From the NCBI GenBank assembly GCA_020630455.1, contig JAHDBK010000324.1, positions 1 to 5,049 of the forward strand: a stretch of DNA of 5,049 bases, in the 5' to 3' direction. A program made the position numbers and the translations under genes. Positions within the stretch are counted from its first letter, which is position 1. Each line of letters begins with the position of its first letter. The notes below the pieces were generated by a model. The model was not told the origin of the DNA. It saw nothing but the letters and a program-made list of their open reading frames with translations, and searched no databases. Shown piece by piece: positions 1 through 5,049 of this stretch. Source of the DNA: Saprospiraceae bacterium (GTDB lineage: Bacteria > Bacteroidota > Bacteroidia > Chitinophagales > Saprospiraceae).

Positions 1-660
1 ATTGATTTCAGACCATTCATTCAGGTAGAACCAGTTTCTTACAAAGAGTTCAGAAGAACTAAGGTAGATATCTTGTCGCATTCAGCCGTGATTTTAACGA
101 GTCGTAACGCTGTAGATAATTTCTTTAGAGTTTGTGAAGAAGCAAAAATAGAGGTTCCTGCGGATATGAAGTACTTTTGTATTTCAGAGCAAACCGCTAA
201 TTATCTTCAGAAGTATATAGTTCTAAGAAAGAGAAAGTTGTTCATTGGTAAAAGAACAGCCGCAGACCTTATTGAAGTAATTGCGAAACATAAGAAGAAG
301 GAGAAGTTTCTTTTCCCTTGTTCCAATATTCGTAAGGAAGATATTCCGAACTTCATGAAGAGTAATAGTTTGGAATATACGGAGGCCGTAATTTATAAAA
401 CGGTGGCTAGTGACCTTTCAGACTTAGCGGATGTGAATTACGATGTAATTGCTTTCTTCAGTCCTTCGGGGATTAATTCATTGTTTAGAAACTTCCCTGA
501 ATTCACTCAAAACGGGACCAGAATCGCTGCATTTGGGCCAACAACGGCTAAAGCAGTTGCAGAAGCTGGACTTACTTTGAACATTCAAGCTCCTCAACCT
601 AACGCTCCTTCTATGACGGGTGCAATAGAGTTGTATATCAAGGAGGTTAATAATCTATAA
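1..660 (+). CDS. hemD: Uroporphyrinogen-III synthase, 5' end cut by the window
   Basis: This protein cyclises hydroxymethylbilane with inversion of ring D to give uroporphyrinogen III, a cytosolic step of haem biosynthesis. The frame is open from base 1, giving 219 visible residues and a TAA at 658-660; the family is usually about 250 residues, so roughly 30 N-terminal residues lie outside. A TTG at 73 is an apparent internal start but is not the real one, because the 24 codons before it (IDFRPFIQVEPV and on) match the family. Family-like motifs are LTSRNAVDNFF (residues 32-42), FFSPSGINSL (152-161) and the highly conserved FGPTTAKAVAEAG (178-190), followed by the C-terminal AP-x-P-x-APSM segment. 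The two-lobed HemD fold has few invariant residues, so identification rests on these motifs together. A strong hairpin 15 nt downstream suggests its transcription unit ends before porP. It has no obvious functional link to secretion; the adjacency is probably conserved neighbourhood only. Confidence 0.93.
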   Translation: MDFRPFIQVEPVSYKEFRRTKVDILSHSAVILTSRNAVDNFFRVCEEAKIEVPADMKYFCISEQTANYLQKYIVLRKRKLFIGKRTAADLIEVIAKHKKKEKFLFPCSNIRKEDIPNFMKSNSLEYTEAVIYKTVASDLSDLADVNYDVIAFFSPSGINSLFRNFPEFTQNGTRIAAFGPTTAKAVAEAGLTLNIQAPQPNAPSMTGAIELYIKEVNNL

Positions 661-674
661 ATAAATTAAGAAAA

Positions 675-712
675 TAATCTGGGAAAATTTGCCTTTGAAT
701 TTTCCCAGATTA
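675..712 (+). terminator. Perfect 15-bp hairpin after hemD, probable terminator
   Basis: Bases 675-689 pair without mismatch with 698-712 around an 8-nt loop (tgcctttg). The GC-rich part of the stem is CTGGG/CCCAG and the rest is A-T pairs. It begins 15 nt after the hemD stop and ends 44 nt before the porP start. On the + strand the stem is followed by A-rich sequence, not a T run. Read on the - strand it is followed by a T-rich stretch (attttctt). It is therefore a strong hairpin with an imperfect intrinsic-terminator layout for hemD. It could instead protect an RNA 3' end. Confidence 0.55.
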
Positions 713-723
713 AAAATTCATGT

Positions 724-731
724 TATCTTTA
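724..731 (+). promoter_or_regulatory. Weak candidate -7 element for porP
   Basis: The sequence tatcttta matches the Bacteroidota -7 consensus TAnnTTTG in all but its last base. It lies after the hemD hairpin and about 25 nt before the porP start, which would leave a short leader. No well-spaced -33 TTG is visible: the nearest TTTG, at 694-697, is 26 nt away and sits in the hairpin. AT-rich sequence gives such matches by chance, so this is tentative. The porP leader has no Shine-Dalgarno sequence, which is normal for this phylum. Confidence 0.25.
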
Positions 732-756
732 TAACCTAAATTTTTTATAAAGTAAC

Positions 757-1767
757 ATGAAGAAAGCTTTTTTAGCTATTGTTATTCTGTTAAGTACAGT
801 TGCTGGTTTTGCTCAGCAGGATGCTCAGTTTACACATTACCCATTTAATCAATTATATCTAAATCCTGCTTTTGCTGGAATGAATGGTGCTTTTGAGGGG
901 TATGGGCCGGAGTTTAGACTTATTCATAGAACGCAGTGGTTGGGATATGATCCAACTCTAATTGATGTGGGTGGTCATCCGATTACTGAGATTTTTACAA
1001 CGGATGTTTATTCAAGATTAGCTCAAGGTGGAGCTGGCTTTTCAATTTTAACGGATAAAGTTGGTAAGAGAAGATATACAACAATTAATCTGGCTTTGTC
1101 AAAGCATATTACTTTGGGGTCGGATGATCGTCGTTTGGGAATTGGTCTTCAAGGAAGCTATGCAGCAAACCGTTATGAGCCAGGATGGAGACCTCCGCAA
1201 GAAGGTACGCAGTTTGGAGACGATTTAGCAATTCCTTATCAAACGGACGGAAATGGGAATTTGATTCCATATACAGAAGGATTTATGGATGCTTCGGCTG
1301 GACTTTGGTATCAAGATAAGAATTTATCTCTGGGTGTTAGCATGAATCGTTTGCTAGATAATCAGTTTGAATTCAATCAAGTTGCAGAAGGAGGATATAG
1401 GAAGCACCTTTATTTTATGGGGTCTTATAATATTACTTCTGTGCTAGACTGGGAATTTATACCAAGTTTATTAGTGAAGTCCACTATGTCTGGAGGAGGA
1501 ACTCAGTTTGAATTGGGAGGTATGGCTAGATATAATAAAGAATTCTGGGGCGGATTAAACTTTCGTCAAGGAGAATCTTTTGGATTGTTGATTGGTAAGG
1601 GTTTTCTTGCTAAGCAGAAATTGAAGATTGGGTATGCAGTGGATTTCACTGTGGCAGGCAGAGATGCAAAGACTGGAACTTCTCATGAAATCATGTTGTC
1701 TTATTTCTTGCCGAGTGCGATAAATAATCTTCCGCCAGCGATCAGGACTCCGAGATTTCAGTTTTAA
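757..1767 (+). CDS. porP: PorP/SprF-family type IX secretion outer-membrane protein
   Basis: This is an outer-membrane beta-barrel protein of the type IX secretion system. Family members are needed for secretion or for attaching type-B C-terminal-domain substrates such as SprB, and PorP is linked to the periplasmic PorE anchor. The 336 residues begin with a Sec signal peptide (Lys2-Lys3, hydrophobic 4-18, likely cleavage after GFA19). The family signature follows: QQDAQFTHY, then NQLYLNPAFAG (31-41). The body alternates Gly/aromatic-rich strands, for example GLWYQ and LSLGVSMNRLLDN, and the family-typical SHEIMLSY strand is at 309-316. A tail of about 20 residues after it ends in FQF. No cysteine is present. 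Length is normal for the family. The start is the ATG that opens the signal peptide. Placement 109 nt before gldK matches the porPKLMN order and supports porP as the name. Genomes carry many sprF-like paralogues, so orthology to PorP itself is inferred from position. Confidence 0.94.
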   Translation: MKKAFLAIVILLSTVAGFAQQDAQFTHYPFNQLYLNPAFAGMNGAFEGYGPEFRLIHRTQWLGYDPTLIDVGGHPITEIFTTDVYSRLAQGGAGFSILTDKVGKRRYTTINLALSKHITLGSDDRRLGIGLQGSYAANRYEPGWRPPQEGTQFGDDLAIPYQTDGNGNLIPYTEGFMDASAGLWYQDKNLSLGVSMNRLLDNQFEFNQVAEGGYRKHLYFMGSYNITSVLDWEFIPSLLVKSTMSGGGTQFELGGMARYNKEFWGGLNFRQGESFGLLIGKGFLAKQKLKIGYAVDFTVAGRDAKTGTSHEIMLSYFLPSAINNLPPAIRTPRFQF

Positions 1768-1802
1768 ATAGTATATTTCAAAGAAATTTAGAAAATTTTA
1801 TT

Positions 1803-1831
1803 TTGTCTTTATAGATATAATAATTAACTTG
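1803..1831 (+). promoter_or_regulatory. Tentative promoter ahead of gldK
   Basis: The 109-nt porP-gldK gap contains a TTG (1803-1805) followed 19 nt later by taacttg (1825-1831). This resembles the Bacteroidota TTG / TAnnTTTG promoter with one base missing from the -7 box. An alternative is tagtttag (1844-1851), one mismatch from consensus but without a well-spaced -33. There is no terminator hairpin in the gap, so read-through from porP is at least as likely. An AGGAAA at 1855-1860 is 16 nt from the gldK start, too far to be a normal ribosome site. Confidence 0.2.
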
Positions 1832-1876
1832 CATTATCGTTTATAGTTTAGGATAGGAAAAAAACGTAGAATAGTT

Positions 1877-2896
1877 ATGAATAAATTAATTTATGCGGCC
1901 GGTATATTGGCGGTTGGACTTTTGTCTGCTTGTGGTGGTGGAGGTGGTGTACCTACTGAAACCGGTGATTTAGTTGGAGCAGGTGATCGTGAAGGATGGG
2001 TTCAGACAGTACCTTATGGTATGGTTTATTGTATCCCAGGTACATTTCACATGGGGCAGGCTGATCAGGATGTTCCTGCAACTCAAATTAACTTTAATAA
2101 ACAGGTAACCATCGGTGGTTTTTACATGGATGATACTGAGATTACTAATAATGAGTATCGTCAGTTCATGAATGTAATGCTTACTGACTCGGTTGATGTT
2201 TTAGGTTTAGACAAAATTATGGATGAGCTTTATCCAGACACAATGGTTTGGATGAATGACTTTTCTCACCACTATGGTGATCCAATGATGGAGTACTACT
2301 ACTGGCATCCAGCATTTGATGATTATCCAGTGATTGGTGTTGATTGGTATGCTGCTCGTTACTTCTCTGAGTGGAGAACTAGTTACATGAACCAGTGGAG
2401 AAATGAAAATGGAATGTGGTCTATGCCGAATTTCCGTTTACCATCAGAAGCTGAGTGGGAATATGCAGCTAGAGGTAGCCGTGATATGGCTAAGTATCCA
2501 TGGGGTGGACCTTACTTAAGAAACGCGAAAGGATGTATGTTGGCTAACTTTAAGCCAGGACGTGGTAACTACTATGATGATGGTTTCCAATACACAAGTC
2601 CAGTAGCATCTTATTTCTCTAATGACTTCGGTATTTATGATATGGCAGGAAATGTTTCTGAATGGACAGAAGATGCATTCTACGAAGCTGCTGTGCCGAT
2701 CGTTTGGGATTTGAACCCTACATACTGGGATGAAAGCATCGATAAAAAAGTAATCCGTGGTGGTTCTTGGAAAGATGTTGCTTACTACTTAGAAACAGGT
2801 ACACGTACATATGAGTATGCTGATACTTGTAGATCTTTCGTAGGATTTAGAAACGCAATGACTCAATTGGGTCGTTCATCAGGATTCGAGTTTTAA
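1877..2896 (+). CDS. gldK: GldK/PorK-type ring lipoprotein with inactive FGE-like fold
   Basis: GldK with GldN forms the periplasmic ring attached to the inner face of the outer membrane, which the GldLM motor contacts during type IX secretion and gliding. The 339 residues start with a lipoprotein signal peptide whose lipobox is LSAC (16-19); Cys19 is the lipidated residue and is followed by five glycines. From about residue 45 to 330 there is a formylglycine-generating-enzyme/sulfatase-modifying domain: GTFHMG (55-60), MDDTEITNNEY (84-94), FRLPSEAEWEYAARG (186-200), GIYDMAGNVSEWTED (252-266), IRGGSW (293-298) and SFVGFRNA (320-327). The paired Cys of catalytic FGEs, expected shortly before the GFR motif, is absent; Cys318 is the only Cys there. 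It is therefore structural, as for known GldK/GldJ. It is shorter than F. johnsoniae GldK or P. gingivalis PorK (about 460-490 residues, from memory). Position between porP and gldL favours GldK over the paralogue GldJ. Confidence 0.94.
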   Translation: MNKLIYAAGILAVGLLSACGGGGGVPTETGDLVGAGDREGWVQTVPYGMVYCIPGTFHMGQADQDVPATQINFNKQVTIGGFYMDDTEITNNEYRQFMNVMLTDSVDVLGLDKIMDELYPDTMVWMNDFSHHYGDPMMEYYYWHPAFDDYPVIGVDWYAARYFSEWRTSYMNQWRNENGMWSMPNFRLPSEAEWEYAARGSRDMAKYPWGGPYLRNAKGCMLANFKPGRGNYYDDGFQYTSPVASYFSNDFGIYDMAGNVSEWTEDAFYEAAVPIVWDLNPTYWDESIDKKVIRGGSWKDVAYYLETGTRTYEYADTCRSFVGFRNAMTQLGRSSGFEF

Positions 2897-2952
2897 TATC
2901 AAGCATTTTAGCTAGATATAAACTATATATCAAAACTTTAAAATTTATAACT

Positions 2953-2995
2953 TAACTTTTAAACTATTTAATTAAAAAAAACAAGGAAATTATGG
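2953..2995 (+). promoter_or_regulatory. gldL leader with block shared by the gldM leader
   Basis: The leader carries TAACTTTTAAA (2953-2963), TTTAAT (2967-2972) and GAAATTATGG (2986-2995, including the start codon). The same three blocks occur in the same order before gldM. TAACTTTT is one mismatch from the Bacteroidota -7 box TAnnTTTG, so an internal promoter is possible, but no good -33 TTG is present. AAGGAAA (2983-2989) is a weak Shine-Dalgarno match that sits unusually close to the ATG. The A-run at 2974-2981 may aid ribosome access. Confidence 0.35.
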
Positions 2996-3807
2996 GTGCG
3001 AAAAAAGGAACTTTCATGTATACGTTGGAATATAAGATAATGCCAAAAGTATACGGGTTAGGAGCTGCGATTGTGATTTTGGGGGCGTTATTTAAGATTA
3101 TGCACTGGCCTGGAGCAGGTTTCATGCTTACTGTAGGTCTTTTGACTGAGGCAGTAATCTTTGCGATTTCTGCATTCCAACCACCACACATGGAGCCAGA
3201 TTGGGCAAAAGTTTATCCACAGTTGGCTGAAGAGGATGAGGAGTATGAGTACGACGAAGATGGAGAATTAGCTCTAGAGTCTACTCCAGAAAACTTGAAC
3301 AAGAAATTGAATGAAATGATGGCAGATGCTAATATTTCTGAAGATACGTTCAAAACGTTAGGTGCTGGTTTAAACAGTCTTAGCTCAAATGCTTCAAAAA
3401 TGACTGATTTATCTGACGCTGCTGTTGCAACTAAAGATTATGCTGCAAACGTTAAGAAAGCAAGCAAGTCAATGGTAGAAATGAATTCTGCTTACGGATC
3501 TGCTTTAGAGTCTATGAAGTCTCTTTCTTCTGCTGCTGGTGATTCTGAAGCTTACCAAAAAGCTATGCAAGATATCACTAAGAACTTAGGAGCAATGAAC
3601 GCTGTTTACGAAGCAGAATTGAATGATGCTAATAGCCATATTAAATCAATCAACAAGTTCTACGGTACATTGTCAGGAGCTATGGAGAACATGGCAGCTG
3701 CAGGTGCTGACACTGAGCAATTGAGAAACGAGGTGAAGAGTTTGACTCAAAACCTTACTTCTTTGAACTCTGTGTATGGTAACATGTTGTCAGCTATGAA
3801 AGGATAA
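2992..3807 (+). CDS. gldL: GldL/PorL, inner-membrane motor protein of the type IX secretion system
   Basis: GldL forms a pentameric inner-membrane assembly around GldM helices and uses the proton gradient to drive secretion and gliding. Of 271 residues, the N-terminus has two membrane helices: about 19-38 (GLGAAIVILGALFKIMH) and 44-62 (MLTVGLLTEAVIFAISAF), joined by the short WPGAG loop. Lys35 and His38 sit at the end of helix 1 and Glu53 is buried in helix 2. They match Lys27, His30 and Glu49 of F. johnsoniae GldL. Next comes a highly acidic linker (80-92, ten Asp/Glu of thirteen). A long alpha-helical cytoplasmic domain follows to the end. It contains four N-x-x-Y motifs (Asn165, 203, 221, 259) and a gap-free 56-residue duplication (160-214 against 216-270). 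A second in-frame ATG at 3016 has a better-spaced AGGAA, but the ATG at 2992 shares its leader pattern with gldM and is preferred. gldM follows after 79 nt and is its motor partner. Confidence 0.96.
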   Translation: MGAKKGTFMYTLEYKIMPKVYGLGAAIVILGALFKIMHWPGAGFMLTVGLLTEAVIFAISAFQPPHMEPDWAKVYPQLAEEDEEYEYDEDGELALESTPENLNKKLNEMMADANISEDTFKTLGAGLNSLSSNASKMTDLSDAAVATKDYAANVKKASKSMVEMNSAYGSALESMKSLSSAAGDSEAYQKAMQDITKNLGAMNAVYEAELNDANSHIKSINKFYGTLSGAMENMAAAGADTEQLRNEVKSLTQNLTSLNSVYGNMLSAMKG

Positions 3808-3827
3808 TTCGAACTTAAGTTTGAATT
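3806..3827 (+). other. Small hairpin overlapping the gldL stop codon
   Basis: Bases 3806-3814 pair with 3819-3827 (nine pairs, one of them G-U) around the loop ttaa. The stem takes in the last two bases of the gldL stop codon. There is no T run after it, so it is not a convincing terminator. It could be an mRNA processing or stability element between gldL and gldM. The stem is mostly A-T, so its stability is modest. Confidence 0.4.
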
Positions 3828-3855
3828 CAATTCAATGTTGATTTAATATTTAATA

Positions 3856-3890
3856 TAACTTTTAAAAAGATTTAATTTAAGAAATTATGG
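3856..3890 (+). promoter_or_regulatory. gldM leader with block shared by the gldL leader
   Basis: TAACTTTTAAA (3856-3866), TTTAAT (3871-3876) and GAAATTATGG (3881-3890, including the start codon) repeat the gldL leader blocks in the same order. A TTG at 3838-3840 lies 15 nt before the -7-like TAACTTTT, shorter than the usual spacing of about 19. No Shine-Dalgarno sequence is present. Either a shared translation-initiation context or a weak internal promoter would fit. Confidence 0.35.
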
Positions 3891-5049
3891 CTGGAGGTAA
3901 AGAAACGCCAAGGCAGAAAATGATAGGTATGATGTACCTGGTATTGACTGCACTTTTGGCGATGAACGTAAGTGCCGCCATTCTTGAAAAGTTTGCATTC
4001 CTTAATAATGGTATGCAAACAGCAAGAGATGTGGCATCAGACAGAAACGACGCAACAATTGACAAGATTGCTTCTGTAGTATCTGAAAGAGGTAATAAAA
4101 AAGATGAATTATTACTTGTAGAAGAGGCTAAAGAAATCAGAGGTGAGACTGCTAAATTGTTGATGTATATTGAAGAGGTTAAAGCGAAAATCATCAATAA
4201 AGCAGGTGGTTTAGCGGATGGATCTCAAGCGAAAGCTCAATTAATAGATGGTAATCTTGCACTAAGTAAGAATAAAAAGGCCTTGGAAGGAATGATTCCA
4301 GGAGCGAAAAATCGTGACGCAGTAATGGAATTGATGTTAGGTCAAGATTCTAAAAAAGGAGGCGGAGCTGATTTGAAGAAAAAAATCGATGCGTATGTTG
4401 AATACTTGAATAAGCACGCTGACAAGGATCATCAACATCAATCATTTGCGTACGATGGGAAAACAGATCCTAATGCAAGTGAGGAGCAAAAGAAGCAAAA
4501 CAAAAACTTTGCGGAATACAACTTTGAAGAGACTCCAACGATTGCTGCACTAGCAGTACTTTCTCAGTTCCAATCTCAAGCTACTAAGTATGAAGCTGAA
4601 GTATTAGCTGAGAAGTCTAGTAAAGTTGGAGCATCTGATTTTAAGTTTGATATCGTAGATATCGGAACAAAACCTAAGTCACAAGTAGTTGCTGCTGGTA
4701 CTAAATATGAAGCTGAAATTTTCCTTTCAGCAACATCTAGCACACTTACTCCAAAAATTAGATGGAAACCAATGGGAGCTAAAGAATTTACTTCTATTGA
4801 TTCTTCAAAGGTTGTTGCTGGTGTAGGTACTATGGAGTTTAAAGCTTCTGGAGGTGCTTATGACAAAGATGGTAATGCTAAGAAGAAGTGGATTGGTGAA
4901 CTTGAATTCAAAGGTCCTGATGGGAACATGGTAACTAGAACTGATACTATTGAGTACACGGTTTCTAAGCCAGTAATTCAAATTCAGTCTGCATCTGTTT
5001 CTGCACTTTACTTAAATTGTGGAAACCAGTTGAACGTACAAGTTCCTGC
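3887..5049 (+). CDS. gldM: GldM/PorM, motor arm protein, 3' end cut by the window
   Basis: GldM is a dimeric single-pass inner-membrane protein. Its periplasmic arm spans the periplasm and carries energy from GldL to the GldK/GldN ring. I translated the frame from ATG 3887 to the window edge: 387 complete codons without a stop, against about 515 residues usual for the family, so about a quarter is missing. The N-terminus (MAGGKETPRQKMIGMMYLV) leads into a membrane helix at about 12-33. Arg9 matches the Arg9 that pairs with the GldL membrane glutamate in the F. johnsoniae structure. Residues about 36-245 form the helical D1 domain, with a Lys/Gln/His-rich stretch at about 155-207. A beta-rich D2 domain runs from about 250 to 362 (DFKFDIVDIG, then IRWKPMG). 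The visible part ends at the start of D3 with the typical ALYLNCGNQLNVQVP. gldN is expected downstream. Confidence 0.96.
   Translation, partial: MAGGKETPRQKMIGMMYLVLTALLAMNVSAAILEKFAFLNNGMQTARDVASDRNDATIDKIASVVSERGNKKDELLLVEEAKEIRGETAKLLMYIEEVKAKIINKAGGLADGSQAKAQLIDGNLALSKNKKALEGMIPGAKNRDAVMELMLGQDSKKGGGADLKKKIDAYVEYLNKHADKDHQHQSFAYDGKTDPNASEEQKKQNKNFAEYNFEETPTIAALAVLSQFQSQATKYEAEVLAEKSSKVGASDFKFDIVDIGTKPKSQVVAAGTKYEAEIFLSATSSTLTPKIRWKPMGAKEFTSIDSSKVVAGVGTMEFKASGGAYDKDGNAKKKWIGELEFKGPDGNMVTRTDTIEYTVSKPVIQIQSASVSALYLNCGNQLNVQVP

Noticed and set aside
73..75. TTG as the hemD start codon
   Set aside because: The frame is open to base 1 and the 24 upstream codons encode family-like HemD sequence, so the true start is outside the window.
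640..647. AAGGAGGT, a perfect Shine-Dalgarno match at the end of hemD
   Set aside because: No start codon lies at a useful distance; the bases encode Lys-Glu-Val near the hemD C-terminus, and this phylum rarely relies on such sites.
2915..2931. Hairpin gatata/tatatc after gldK as a terminator
   Set aside because: Only six A/T-rich pairs and no T run follow; it is too weak, and gldK and gldL are expected to be co-transcribed.
2964..3191. Minus-strand open frame of 75 codons over the gldL start
   Set aside because: It lies antisense to the strongly conserved GldL membrane helices and shows no recognisable domain; it is a shadow of gldL.
3877..4197. Minus-strand open frame of 106 codons over the gldM start
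   Set aside because: It is antisense to the conserved GldM N-terminus and its hydrophobic, Ser-rich translation is typical of a shadow frame.
1..5049. CRISPR arrays, insertion sequences, tRNA or rRNA genes, phage or defence genes
   Set aside because: No direct-repeat arrays, transposase motifs, RNA-gene signatures or defence domains were seen; the whole window is accounted for by five housekeeping or secretion genes and short leaders.

Overview
The window is low-GC, gene-dense bacterial DNA with every supported gene on the + strand. It suggests a member of the Bacteroidota. The reasons are a set of type IX secretion/gliding genes (porP-gldK-gldL-gldM) known only from that phylum, AT-rich leaders mostly without Shine-Dalgarno sequences, and a Bacteroidota-style uroporphyrinogen-III synthase. 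Having porP directly ahead of gldK resembles the porPKLMN cluster of Porphyromonas and Cytophagales-type genomes more than Flavobacterium johnsoniae. A free-living Cytophagales-like organism is therefore my best guess, but this is inference.

Layout: (1) 1-660 is the 3' part of hemD, cut by the window edge and open from base 1. (2) 661-756 holds a perfect 15-bp hairpin (675-712) that probably separates hemD from the secretion genes. (3) 757-1767 is porP (sprF family), an outer-membrane barrel protein. (4) 1877-2896 is gldK, an outer-membrane lipoprotein with a formylglycine-generating-enzyme fold that lacks the catalytic cysteine pair. (5) 2992-3807 is gldL, the inner-membrane two-helix motor protein. 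(6) 3887-5049 is gldM, cut by the right edge after 387 codons. gldN would be expected just beyond, but is not in view. Intergenic gaps are 96, 109, 95 and 79 nt; there is no gene-free stretch longer than 300 bases.

How the genes work together (family knowledge): GldL and GldM form the proton-motive-force-driven inner-membrane motor, in which a pentamer of GldL surrounds two GldM transmembrane helices. The GldM periplasmic arm reaches the GldK/GldN ring under the outer membrane, and PorP/SprF-type barrels act at the outer membrane in substrate attachment or anchoring. The residues known to couple proton flow and GldL-GldM contact are present here (GldL Lys35, His38, Glu53; GldM Arg9).

This is a recognised system rather than a new one. 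The less ordinary details are a gap-free 56-residue internal duplication in the GldL cytoplasmic domain, a very acidic linker just after its membrane part, a shared sequence block in the gldL and gldM leaders, and a small hairpin over the gldL stop codon that could tune the GldL:GldM ratio.
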